DNA of 64,000 nucleotides from Marinobacter goseongensis (GTDB lineage: Bacteria; Pseudomonadota; Gammaproteobacteria; Pseudomonadales; Oleiphilaceae), in the NCBI RefSeq assembly GCF_023156235.1, contig NZ_JAKZAI010000006.1, positions 176,603-240,602 on the forward strand, written 5' to 3'. The notes under the pieces were generated by a model. The model was not told where the DNA came from and ran no database searches. It worked only from the letters and a program-made list of their open reading frames with translations. Made by a program: the position numbers and the translations under genes. This document shows positions 1-8,237 of this stretch, piece after piece. The first letter of the stretch is position 1; each line of letters starts with the position of its first letter.

Positions 1-751
1 AGATATTGACTGAGCCAATGAACTCCGCCGTCATGCGGCTGTTCGGGCTTTCGTAGATATCGATTGGCGATCCCACCTGGGCAATACGGCCCTGGGCCAT
101 GATGGCGATGCGACTGGCCATGGTCATGGCCTCTTCCTGATCGTGGGTGACCATCAGGCAGGTGGCGCCCACCTGCTCCAGAATCTCCACCAGCTCCAAC
201 TGCATCTCGGTGCGCAGTTTTTTGTCCAGCGCGCCCATGGGCTCGTCCAGCAACAGCAATTTCGGGCGCTTGGCCAGGGATCGGGCCAGTGCCACGCGCT
301 GCTGCTGGCCACCGGACAACTGCTGGGGCTTGCGCCGGGCAAAGGACTCCATCTTGACCAGTTTCAGCATGGCTTCGACCCGGTCGCGAATCTCGCTTTT
401 GGGGAGTTTGTCCTGCTTTAGCCCCATGGCAATGTTCTGCTCCACCGTCATGTGGGGGAACAGTGCGTAGGACTGGAACATCATGTTGGTGGGTCGCAGG
501 TACGGGGGCAGGGCGGTAATGTCCTGGCCGTCCAGTACCACACGCCCGGCGTTGGGCGCCTCAAAGCCTGCCAGCATGCGCAGCAACGTGGATTTACCGG
601 AGCCGGAACCACCCAGCAGGGCGAAAATCTCGCCCTTGTGGATGTCCAGGCTCACATTGTCCACGGCCAGCGTGCCGTCAAAGCTCTTGGAAATGCCCTG
701 AATGCTGAGTAACACCTCCGCTTGCGCGGAGGTGTTGTGGCCGTTATCCAC
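1..751 (-). CDS. potG: Putrescine/spermidine ABC transporter ATP-binding protein, PotG-like (partial)
   Basis: This is the cytoplasmic ATPase that powers polyamine import. The 3' end lies outside the window, so about 250 codons are visible. The translation shows Walker A (GGSGSGKST), the signature LSGGQQQR, Walker B (LLLLDEP) and the switch His in VTHDQEEA. The stretch YLRPTNMMFQSYALFPHMTV matches PotG-type ATPases closely. It follows potF directly in the same direction. The start is uncertain. A GTG at 751 falls directly behind the potF stop, and a second in-frame GTG lies at 715. Family similarity begins just after the second one. A perfect hairpin (711-736) covers the second GTG, so start choice and expression may be linked. 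PotH and PotI permeases are expected beyond the left edge. Confidence 0.9.
   Translation of the reverse strand, partial: MDNGHNTSAQAEVLLSIQGISKSFDGTLAVDNVSLDIHKGEIFALLGGSGSGKSTLLRMLAGFEAPNAGRVVLDGQDITALPPYLRPTNMMFQSYALFPHMTVEQNIAMGLKQDKLPKSEIRDRVEAMLKLVKMESFARRKPQQLSGGQQQRVALARSLAKRPKLLLLDEPMGALDKKLRTEMQLELVEILEQVGATCLMVTHDQEEAMTMASRIAIMAQGRIAQVGSPIDIYESPNSRMTAEFIGSVNI
711..736. promoter_or_regulatory. Intercistronic hairpin at the potF-potG junction
   Basis: Arms 711-720 (AACACCTCCG) and 727-736 (CGGAGGTGTT) are perfectly complementary, with a 6-base loop. The hairpin lies just after the potF stop and across the possible GTG start of the ATPase at 715, including the GGAG that could serve as its ribosome site. 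Such hairpins after binding-protein genes often stabilise the upstream message or lower downstream translation. That role is inferred here. Confidence 0.6.
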
Positions 752-754
752 CCC

Positions 755-1861
755 TTAACGACCCGACTTGACGTTGGTCCAGGTGCGGGTCATCAGGCGC
801 TGAACGTCCTGGGGCCGACCTTCCATGATGTACAGCTTCTTCATCACCTCATCGGTGGGGTAGATGCTGGTGTCGCTGAGGATCTCCGGATCCACAAACT
901 CGTTGGCGGGCTTGTTGGGGTTGGCGTACCAGACATAGTTGGTCACGTCCGCGATGATGTCCGGGCGCATCAGGAAGTTCATCAGCTTGTGGGCGTTTTC
1001 CACGTTCGGCGCACCGGCCGGAATGGTCATCATGTCAAACCACAGCACCGCACCTTCCTTCGGAATGGTGTAGCGGATTACGTTGCCATTTTCCGCTTCT
1101 TCAGCGCGGGCAGCGGCCTGCAGGATGTCGCCGGAATAACCGGCGGCCACGCACAGGTCGCCGTTGGCCAGATCACCAATGTAGCGGGACGAGTGGAAGT
1201 AGGTAATGTTCGGGCGAATGGCCTTGATCACCTCACCGCCTTTCTTGATGTCGTCGGCGTTGACGCTGTTCGGGTCCAGGCCAATGTAGGCCATGGCCGC
1301 GCGCACCATTTCTTCGCCGGAATCCAGCATGGCGATGCCGCAGCCGCCGGCGGCCAGCTTGCCGGTCACTTCCGGATCGAAGACCAGGGCCCAGGAATCG
1401 GTCGGCGCGTCGTCACCCAGAACCTCCTGAATCCGGCCTTCGTTGTAGCCGTAGCCGTTGGTGCCCCACAGGTAAGGCAGGGAAAACTGGCTGCCCGGGT
1501 CGACTTTTTCCAGGTCGTCCATCAGGTCCGGGTTCAGGTTAGCCATGTTGGGCAGTTTGGTGGGGTCCAGTTTCTCGAACGCCTGAGCCGAAATCTGCTT
1601 GGCCACATAGTGGTTCGAGGGCACCACCAGGTCATAACCGGAGCGCCCGGAGAGCAGAGCCGCTTCCAGTATCTCGTTACTGTCGTAAACGTCGTAGATT
1701 ACCTTGATGCCGGTTTCCGCGGTGAATTTCTCCAGCGTGTCTTCGGCAATGTAATCGGACCAGTTGTACACACGCACTTCTTCCGCCGCGACGGCAGAAG
1801 ACGCACCCAGTGACACAGCAATAGCGGCGGCGAGCGCCTTAGGCTTACACAACTTCAACAT
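755..1861 (-). CDS. potF: Putrescine/spermidine-binding periplasmic protein, PotF/SpuD-like
   Basis: Periplasmic solute-binding protein (368 aa) that delivers polyamines to the ABC importer. An N-terminal signal peptide ends near AVAAEEV (about residue 26). The mature protein begins with EEVRVYNWSDYIAEDTLEKF, typical of the PotF/PotD family. The residues NWSDYI, SGYDLVVPSNHYVA and WYANPNKPA belong to the ligand-binding cleft region of this family. Length is normal for PotF. It is the first gene of the operon, upstream of the PotG-like ATPase, so high expression relative to the ATPase would be expected. Polyamine choice (putrescine against spermidine) cannot be settled by eye. Confidence 0.92.
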   Translation of the reverse strand: MLKLCKPKALAAAIAVSLGASSAVAAEEVRVYNWSDYIAEDTLEKFTAETGIKVIYDVYDSNEILEAALLSGRSGYDLVVPSNHYVAKQISAQAFEKLDPTKLPNMANLNPDLMDDLEKVDPGSQFSLPYLWGTNGYGYNEGRIQEVLGDDAPTDSWALVFDPEVTGKLAAGGCGIAMLDSGEEMVRAAMAYIGLDPNSVNADDIKKGGEVIKAIRPNITYFHSSRYIGDLANGDLCVAAGYSGDILQAAARAEEAENGNVIRYTIPKEGAVLWFDMMTIPAGAPNVENAHKLMNFLMRPDIIADVTNYVWYANPNKPANEFVDPEILSDTSIYPTDEVMKKLYIMEGRPQDVQRLMTRTWTNVKSGR

Positions 1862-2088
1862 CGGTGTTGTCCCTCACTGAAAAGGGATGGATACAAAGCG
1901 TGCAGGACGCACGCGGTGTTGTGCAGGTCTGCTGAGGGTGGCCGCAGTGCGGCTCCTTTGAGGCTTGTCCTGGAAACGGCGGTGAAGAACAGAGAGAACC
2001 CACCGTATTCGCGCGATATGTATCACGAGAATGCCCTGTGCGCTACACAAATTTCAGGGCAGGAGGTCGGGGGTTGTGCGTAGTCGCC

Positions 2089-3429
2089 CTAAACGACCGC
2101 CCTCGCCGCTGCCTGGTAAAAACACGTCTGGTTGGGCCCGGACTGTTTGGCCCTGTACATGGCCTGATCCGCGGCTTCCAGCAGGGCCACCGGAGTGTCA
2201 GCGTCTCCGGGATAGAACGACACCCCAATGCTGACGGAGATATGAACCGGGCGCGGTCCCGTGCGGAAGGGCAGGGCGAGCGCATCGAAAATCAGGCGGG
2301 CAACGTGGGAGACATCGCTCTGATGTCGGGCACCCGTGAGAATCATGGTGAATTCATCGCCCCCCAGCCGGGCGACGGTGTCGTCCTCTCGCACACAGCC
2401 GGACAGCCGTCCCGCCACGTCACAGAGCACGCGGTCACCCGCTTCATGGCCGAGCGAGTCGTTGACGTCCTTGAAGCCATCAAGATCCATAAAAAGCACC
2501 GCGAGCGGCAGGCCGCTGCGCTTCGCGTGTTTGACCTCCTGTTCCAGCCGGTCCAGAAACAGCCGTCGGTTGGGCAGGCCGGTCAGCAGGTCATGATGGG
2601 CGTTGTGCCAGATTTTCTCTTCCGCCAGGGCCTGTTCGGTAATGTCGCGGAACATGCATACGGTGGCCTCCGTGTTGCCATCATCGTCCAGCACGGGCGC
2701 CAGCAGGTACTCGAATCGTTCACCCTGGCCAGACGCAAACGTGTGGACCAGTTTGCCGCGATAGGTGGACTTGCCAGAAGTCACTTTCTGTAGCCGGCGC
2801 TGGAACTGTGCGGCGAATGAAAAGCCGAGGTCGAAGACAGATTTTCCGATGATGGTCCCGGGCTCCAGGGCCAAAAGATCGGTGGTGGCGTCGTTGGCAT
2901 AAATGAATGTGCCCTCTGCATTCAGCACACAGATCGGATCAGGTGATGCCACCAGCACGGCACCGAACAACCGGGTTTCCATCTCTTTTGCGGTGGTGTA
3001 ATGCTCCAGTGATTCGGCAACGGCCTGATCTATGGCTTCATGAAAGCGGGTGAGGCCCTCAAGCTGTTGGCCTGCAACGGTCGGATATGCTCTGGTCCAG
3101 TGTGCCACTACGCTCGCGCGCAGGGCTCGAAACTCGGAAACGGTCTCCATCACACTGAAACCGCTGGTGTGCCGGTCTCCACCATGCACCTCGGCCCAGG
3201 TCTCCGTTTCTTTAACAGGGCCTTGACCTTTTGATTTGGCGGCCTGTTCACGCTCACTCTGATGTGAATCGAGATCGTCAGCAACCTCCAGGAGCATCAG
3301 CCTGGCGTGGTCCCGCAGCCCGGATTTGTCCATCCGTCTGGCATGGAGGATGGTTCTGGCGAACGCCTCCCAGTCCTGAAGGATCGGTTCAATGTGTGCC
3401 CGGATAAATTCTGCTAACCGTATTTCCAT
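2089..3429 (-). CDS. PAS domain-containing diguanylate cyclase (GGDEF)
   Basis: A 446-aa soluble signalling enzyme that should make c-di-GMP from two GTP. The N-terminal ~150 residues are helical and resemble an RsbR-type sensory region. A PAS domain follows at about residues 155-270 (SPDPICVLNAEGTFIYAND), then a GGDEF domain at about 280-440. The active-site motif is intact (RLGGDEF). An RxxD product-inhibition site (REDD) sits exactly five residues before GGDEF, so feedback inhibition by c-di-GMP is likely. There are no membrane segments and no EAL domain. It lies between the polyamine transporter genes and a phosphodiesterase, with no obvious operon partner. The signal sensed is unknown. 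Confidence 0.93.
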   Translation of the reverse strand: MEIRLAEFIRAHIEPILQDWEAFARTILHARRMDKSGLRDHARLMLLEVADDLDSHQSEREQAAKSKGQGPVKETETWAEVHGGDRHTSGFSVMETVSEFRALRASVVAHWTRAYPTVAGQQLEGLTRFHEAIDQAVAESLEHYTTAKEMETRLFGAVLVASPDPICVLNAEGTFIYANDATTDLLALEPGTIIGKSVFDLGFSFAAQFQRRLQKVTSGKSTYRGKLVHTFASGQGERFEYLLAPVLDDDGNTEATVCMFRDITEQALAEEKIWHNAHHDLLTGLPNRRLFLDRLEQEVKHAKRSGLPLAVLFMDLDGFKDVNDSLGHEAGDRVLCDVAGRLSGCVREDDTVARLGGDEFTMILTGARHQSDVSHVARLIFDALALPFRTGPRPVHISVSIGVSFYPGDADTPVALLEAADQAMYRAKQSGPNQTCFYQAAARAVV

Positions 3430-3595
3430 CTCCGCGGCCCTCCTGTGCCGGAGAAACGCCCAGGACGGGGTTCGTTTTTGAGATCCACCGGTGACTCCTC
3501 ACGAATCATTTCTGACATGCGTGTTGGTCAGAGTCACACAGTGGTAACTGCGGTGTCGGTGCGCTGCCGCACCGAGCGGCGAGGGTGATCGTCGG

Positions 3596-4915
3596 TCAGC
3601 GACCCCGACCGGCAAGCCCCATGCAGTTGGCGTAGAAGGTGGTGGTTGCCGGCCAGTCCGAGAAAATGCCGATAACACCGACTTCACGGGCCAGTACATC
3701 AATCACCGTGTAAACATCACCGTCGTTGTTGATGGCGTCGGTGATGGTCTGGTGGTACCAGCCACCTCCGGCGGCCAGCGGGCCGCTGCGCTCAACTGTC
3801 CAGGCAATCAGATCCAGGCCTGCGGCTGAGGCGTTCCTGGCGTACTCCGAGGCAACGATTTCCTGGTGACTGTTCAGGGTCAGCATTTTCCACAGCGCCG
3901 GTGCCAGCACCTTCACCCCACGGGCAGAGAGATTTTCCATCCATGCCAGAGATGCGTTCTCCGGCGTCAGCGGCGCCTGGTCCAGAAACACTGCCTGCGC
4001 GCCAAAACGGGGGGTCTCGTTGACCCAGAACAGCACGTCATCGAGCAGAAATGACTGGGGCCAGACGTCCCGGGGATTCACGCCGGCATCGATGTAGTCC
4101 TGGATCATCTGGCGGGCGTAATCCTGCTGGCTGTAATCTCCCTCAAAGGGCATCTCCACGACTGGCCTTTTCAGCTCCGGGGTGAACTTCACGCCCAGCG
4201 CCTTGAACAACTCGATGCTCTCCCGGTGGGTCAGCAAGGTGCCGCGGCTGCTGTACAGCTCGGTGCGCCAGTCGGCGATGCCCCTGAGGTAGTCCTCGGG
4301 CGTGGTGGCCATCGGGTTGAAGGCATCCATCTTGCCCTCCAGAGATTTGAACTCCTCAAGCGTGAGATCGCTGGTGCGGCATTCGGCCTGTGCTTCGGTC
4401 CCGGTGTCCGGATCCGCCGGCACAAATGGCTGGGTGCATTTGGCATTCAGCTCGGGGATGGCGACGATATTGGTGGTGGTGTGAAGATCGTTCTGGGCGT
4501 GGCGGCAGACCAGTTCCCGGTCTTTGGTAAAGGCCACGTCGCACTCAAGAATGCCCGCGCCCATTTGCGCTGCCGCCACGTAGGACTCAAGGGTGTGCTC
4601 GGGAAACTGCAACGGCGCCCCACGGTGACCAATGGAGAAATCCGTGGGTTTGAAATTCTTGCCCTGGCAGGACTGCAGGGTCTCCTTCAATGGGCCCTCG
4701 TCCATGTCGTTCACCAGCCAAAGAGGCCTGGGTCCCAGATGGACCTGGCGCTTGCCCCGGTGAGGTTTGCCGTCTAAGTTTGGCCACTTGTTCTGCCAGT
4801 CCTCCAGGCCCGGTGGCGCCCAGTTCTCGCCCTTGCCGTGCCCGCCTGGGGCAGCCCCGGCGGCGGAGAAGATCGCGGCCAGCAGTGCCAGTGTCAGTAA
4901 CGCGTGTAATTTCAT
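3596..4915 (-). CDS. Secreted glycerophosphodiester phosphodiesterase
   Basis: Hydrolyses glycerophosphodiesters to glycerol-3-phosphate and an alcohol, probably in the periplasm. The chosen ATG at 4915 has AGGGAG eight bases upstream and starts a clear signal peptide ([21 protein letters not shown]). An upstream in-frame ATG would put 13 polar residues before it. The GDPD core is intact: [14 protein letters not shown], then [10 protein letters not shown] and RHAQNDLH carry the catalytic His and metal-binding Glu/Asp residues. The 439-aa length fits periplasmic GlpQ-like enzymes rather than the short cytoplasmic UgpQ type. A PhoB-box-like repeat lies upstream (4968-4995), which fits a phosphate-scavenging role. 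Confidence 0.9.
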   Translation of the reverse strand: MKLHALLTLALLAAIFSAAGAAPGGHGKGENWAPPGLEDWQNKWPNLDGKPHRGKRQVHLGPRPLWLVNDMDEGPLKETLQSCQGKNFKPTDFSIGHRGAPLQFPEHTLESYVAAAQMGAGILECDVAFTKDRELVCRHAQNDLHTTTNIVAIPELNAKCTQPFVPADPDTGTEAQAECRTSDLTLEEFKSLEGKMDAFNPMATTPEDYLRGIADWRTELYSSRGTLLTHRESIELFKALGVKFTPELKRPVVEMPFEGDYSQQDYARQMIQDYIDAGVNPRDVWPQSFLLDDVLFWVNETPRFGAQAVFLDQAPLTPENASLAWMENLSARGVKVLAPALWKMLTLNSHQEIVASEYARNASAAGLDLIAWTVERSGPLAAGGGWYHQTITDAINNDGDVYTVIDVLAREVGVIGIFSDWPATTTFYANCMGLAGRGR

Positions 4916-4967
4916 AACAAGCTCCCTATGCGATGAAGTGTACTGCATGCTCACTATCAGAGCAGGG

Positions 4968-4995
4968 CGTTACGTTGCCGTGACCGTTTGGTGAC
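4968..4995 (-). promoter_or_regulatory. Candidate PhoB box upstream of the glycerophosphodiesterase
   Basis: On the + strand the hexamers CGTTAC (4968-4973), CGTGAC (4979-4984) and GGTGAC (4990-4995) recur every 11 bp. Read toward the gene they are GTCACC, GTCACG and GTAACG, resembling the TGTCA repeats spaced 11 bp that PhoB binds. They lie 53-80 bp upstream of the ATG at 4915. GDPD genes are common Pho regulon members. The match is weaker than the one upstream of ptxA. Confidence 0.45.
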
Positions 4996-5069
4996 GAGAG
5001 GCCCCGACCGGGTAACGGTTTGGTAGGCGGAAACCCTGCCGTTGCCGGCGCTTGTGGTATATCCCTATC

Positions 5070-5098
5070 TTGCAAATTGCCCTGGAAAACAGGATAAA
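5070..5098 (+). promoter_or_regulatory. Possible sigma-70 promoter for the puuA-like gene
   Basis: TTGCAA (5070-5075) and GATAAA (5093-5098) are separated by 17 bp. Each hexamer matches four of six consensus positions. The site lies about 70 bp before the start codon at 5166. This is pattern matching only. Confidence 0.3.
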
Positions 5099-5165
5099 GA
5101 AGCGTTGAACACCCCTGTGCCGGCTCCTCGCCACAGGCCTGTTTGAGTTGTGGAAGGCTTTTCTT

Positions 5166-6530
5166 ATGGGTTCTGGTTTTGCGAGCGCCGACGCGTTCCT
5201 TCAGGCGCACCCCGAACTGCAGTTTGTTGACCTGCTGATTCCGGATATGAATGGCATTGTTCGGGGCAAACGGGTGGACCCGTCGGCGCTGGCCAAGGTG
5301 TTCGAGCGGGGCGTGGCCATGCCGGCGTCGATCTTTGCGCTCAATATTCAGGGCACCACGGTTGAGGAAACCGGGTTGGGTCTGGACATCGGCGAGGCCG
5401 ATCGCGTGTGCCTGCCGATCGCCGACACCCTCACCATGGAACCCTGGCAGAAGCGACCCACTGCCCAGTTACTGCTCACCATGTACGAGCTGGACCGGGA
5501 TACGCCGTTTTTTGCGGACCCGCGCGTGGTGCTGCAGAACATCGTCAGGCGATTTACAGATCTGGGGCTGACCCCGGTGGCCGCCTTTGAGCTTGAGTTT
5601 TACCTGATTGATCAGGAAAACCTGGCCGGTCGCCCCCAGCCGCCGAAGTCGCCTATTTCCGGTAAACGCCCGGCGGGTACCCAGGCTTATTCCATTGACG
5701 ATCTGGACGAATACGCGGAATTCCTGGCGGATGTTCTGGATGCCGCTCACGAACAGGAGCTGCCGGCCGACGCCCTGGTGGCGGAATCCGCGCCTGGTCA
5801 GTTCGAGGTGAATCTGCATTACGTGGATGATGCCGTTCAGGCCTGCGACCACGCCACCCTGCTCAAGCGTTTGATCAAGAATATGGCGTACGACCACGAA
5901 ATGGACACCACGTTCATGGCCAAGCCTTACCACAACCAGGCCGGTAGCGGCATGCACTTGCATGTGAGCCTGGTCGACGGGGACGGTCGCAACGTGTTCG
6001 CCGGGGATGCGGAGCAGCCCAATGACATGCTGCGTTGGGCCATCGGCGGGCTGGTGGCCACCATGAACGACGCCATGGCGCTGTTTTGCCCGAACATCAA
6101 TTCGTACCGCCGTTTCAGCCCGGAATACTACGTGCCCAGTGCCGCCACTTGGGGCGTGGACAACCGCACGGCATCCTTACGCCTGCCAGGCGGCGATCCG
6201 GAGGCTCTGCGTATCGAGCATCGGGTAGCGGGCGCCGATGCCAACCCCTATCTGTTGATGGCCGCTGTACTGGCGGGTATGCACTACGGCATTACCAACC
6301 GGATTGAGCCGCCGCCGGTCACCGTGGGTAATGCCCACGAGCAGCACGAAGCCACGTTGGTGAACAACCTGCGGGATGCCTTGCGGGAGCTGGGGCAGTC
6401 GCCCGTGATGGCCGAGTATCTCGGTAGTCCGTTCCTGGATGTATTCGTGGCCTGTAAGGAACACGAACTGAACGAGTTCGAGATGACTATCTCGGATCTT
6501 GAATACCTCTGGTACCTGCACACCGTGTAA
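5166..6530 (+). CDS. puuA: Glutamine synthetase family protein, gamma-glutamylputrescine synthetase-like
   Basis: A 454-aa type I glutamine synthetase fold enzyme that likely joins glutamate to putrescine with ATP as the first step of the Puu pathway. The start at 5166 is preceded by GGAAGG eight bases upstream. Visible family motifs are the N-terminal beta-grasp (VDLLIPDMNGIVRGKRV), the metal site FELEFYLID, ESAPGQFEVNL, the ATP-site stretch GSGMHLHVSL and NRTASLRLPGG. True glutamine synthetase GlnA has an adenylylation Tyr motif that is not apparent here. Genomic context (PotF/PotG, PuuC-like and PuuB-like neighbours) supports polyamine use. Substrate could also be another amine such as ethanolamine or spermidine. 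Confidence 0.85.
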   Translation: MGSGFASADAFLQAHPELQFVDLLIPDMNGIVRGKRVDPSALAKVFERGVAMPASIFALNIQGTTVEETGLGLDIGEADRVCLPIADTLTMEPWQKRPTAQLLLTMYELDRDTPFFADPRVVLQNIVRRFTDLGLTPVAAFELEFYLIDQENLAGRPQPPKSPISGKRPAGTQAYSIDDLDEYAEFLADVLDAAHEQELPADALVAESAPGQFEVNLHYVDDAVQACDHATLLKRLIKNMAYDHEMDTTFMAKPYHNQAGSGMHLHVSLVDGDGRNVFAGDAEQPNDMLRWAIGGLVATMNDAMALFCPNINSYRRFSPEYYVPSAATWGVDNRTASLRLPGGDPEALRIEHRVAGADANPYLLMAAVLAGMHYGITNRIEPPPVTVGNAHEQHEATLVNNLRDALRELGQSPVMAEYLGSPFLDVFVACKEHELNEFEMTISDLEYLWYLHTV

Positions 6531-6537
6531 GTATCGG

Positions 6538-8055
6538 CTACTCAATGAGCAGCCAGGTGGCCTTGAGCTCGGTGTACTTGTCGAAGGCGTGCAGGGACTT
6601 GTCACGGCCGTTGCCCGATTGCTTGAAGCCACCGAACGGGGCGGTCATGTCGCCACCGTCGTAATGGTTGATCCACACGCTGCCGGCGCGCAGTGCCTTG
6701 GCCACCTTGTGGGCGGTGTTGATATTTGACGTCCACACCGCGGCTGCCAGGCCATAGATGGAATCGTTGGCGATGGCCACGGCTTCCTCGGCGGTGTCGA
6801 ATCCGATCACCGACAGCACCGGTCCAAATATTTCCTCGGAGGCGATGCGCATGCCGTTGCTGACGCCGTCAAACACCGTTGGCTGAACAAACAGGCCACC
6901 GGTGTTCTGCATCACCCGCTGGCCGCCTTCCACCAGCGTGGCGCCCTCAGTCTGGCCGATGCCGATGTACTCGATGATGCGATCCAGCTGGGCCTGATCG
7001 ACGATGGCGCCACAGGTCGTGCCCGGATCCAGGGGATGGCCGGGTCGCCAGGTGGTCAGGGCCTCACGGATCAGACCGATGAACTCGGCGCGAATGCTGT
7101 TTTCCACCAGCAACCGGCTGCCTGCGGTGCAGACCTCTCCCTGGTTGAAAGCGATGGCACTGGCGGCTTCAGCGGCGGCTTTTTTCAGGTCCGGGGCATC
7201 GGCGAAAACAATGTTCGGGCTTTTGCCGCCGGCTTCCAGCCACACCCGCTTCATGTTGGACTGGCCGGCGTAGATCATCAGCTGTTTGGCCACGTTGGTG
7301 GAGCCGGTGAACACCAGGCAGTCCACGTCCATGTGCAGGGCCAGCGCCTTGCCCACGGTGTGGCCAAAGCCCGGCAGCACGTTGAATACCCCGGCGGGGA
7401 TACCGGCCTCGTGAGCCAGTGCCGCGAGTCGAATAGCGCTGAGCGGCGACTTTTCCGAGGGCTTGAGGACCACCGAATTACCTGTGGCCAGGGCCGGGGC
7501 AATCTTCCACGCGGCCATGATCATCGGGAAATTCCATGGCACGATAGCGGCAACCACGCCGATGGGTTCGCGGGAAATCATGCCGATCTGGTCATGGGGG
7601 GTAGCAGCGAGTTCGCCGTACACCTTGTCGATGGCTTCCGCGGTCCAGCGGATGGCCCGTGCGGTGGCCGGCACATCCACCGTGCGGGCGTGGGCAATGG
7701 GCTTGCCCATGTCCAGGGTTTCCAGCAGGGCCAGTTCGTCGCCGTGGGCGTCGATCAGGTCGGCGAAACGCTGCAGCACAGCCTTGCGTTGGGTCGGGGC
7801 CAACCGGCTCCACACGCCGCTGTCGAAGGCCTCTCTGGCGGCAGCAACGGCAAGGTCGGCATCGGCCTGATTGCAGCTGGCCACCCGGGTCAGTTCGCGG
7901 CCGTCCAGCGGGCTGATGCACGGGAAGGTTTCGCCTCCGCTCGCTGGTTGGTAATCACCGTTGAGATAGGCGCGATTCTCGAACGCAAGCTGGTTTGCCA
8001 GGGCTTGCCACCCGGCCAGGTCGGCGGGGGAGGCGGAAGGGTTGGTCTGGGTCAT
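6538..8055 (-). CDS. puuC: Aldehyde dehydrogenase, gamma-glutamyl-gamma-aminobutyraldehyde [17 protein letters not shown]
   Basis: NAD(P)-dependent aldehyde dehydrogenase of 505 aa, expected to oxidise gamma-glutamyl-gamma-aminobutyraldehyde in the third Puu step. Conserved residues are present: the oxyanion Asn and cofactor region in IVPWNFPMIMAAWKIAPALA, the general base Glu in LEAGGKSPNIVFADA, the nucleophile Cys in NQGEVCTAGSRL, and EEIFGPVL near the C-terminus. Length is normal. The gene converges on the puuA-like gene (7 bp between stops) and diverges from the PuuB-like oxidase, so the three pathway genes form three transcripts. Several aldehyde substrates are possible. The assignment rests on neighbours and overall similarity. 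Confidence 0.85.
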   Translation of the reverse strand: MTQTNPSASPADLAGWQALANQLAFENRAYLNGDYQPASGGETFPCISPLDGRELTRVASCNQADADLAVAAAREAFDSGVWSRLAPTQRKAVLQRFADLIDAHGDELALLETLDMGKPIAHARTVDVPATARAIRWTAEAIDKVYGELAATPHDQIGMISREPIGVVAAIVPWNFPMIMAAWKIAPALATGNSVVLKPSEKSPLSAIRLAALAHEAGIPAGVFNVLPGFGHTVGKALALHMDVDCLVFTGSTNVAKQLMIYAGQSNMKRVWLEAGGKSPNIVFADAPDLKKAAAEAASAIAFNQGEVCTAGSRLLVENSIRAEFIGLIREALTTWRPGHPLDPGTTCGAIVDQAQLDRIIEYIGIGQTEGATLVEGGQRVMQNTGGLFVQPTVFDGVSNGMRIASEEIFGPVLSVIGFDTAEEAVAIANDSIYGLAAAVWTSNINTAHKVAKALRAGSVWINHYDGGDMTAPFGGFKQSGNGRDKSLHAFDKYTELKATWLLIE

Positions 8056-8144
8056 GGCTGCCTCGCAGGCAAGGGAATTGAGCCATCATAGCAGCACTTG
8101 CGGGGCCAATCCCGGTCTCTGATATAGGTAGAAGAACGTGTCTT

Positions 8145-8200
8145 CCCGAATGTTCGGGCCTGGCATAAACTGGCGTCGGCGGCCGCTGTTTCCGGCCGCC
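8145..8200. promoter_or_regulatory. Two inverted repeats between puuC-like and puuB-like genes
   Basis: The divergent spacer holds CCCGAA-TG-TTCGGG (8145-8158), a compact palindrome that could be an operator. It also holds GGCGGCCG (8178-8185) and CGGCCGCC (8193-8200), which form an 8-bp perfect stem with a 7-base loop in the leader of the oxidase gene. No matching regulator gene is in the window. Confidence 0.4.
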
Positions 8201-8237
8201 TCACGAACCTCTCCTGATCCTCTATGGCGCCATCCAA

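Noticed and set aside
1941..1953. Palindrome GCCGCA-G-TGCGGC downstream of the GGDEF gene
   Set aside because: A one-base centre cannot form a good hairpin loop and there is no T-run, so a terminator call is not justified.
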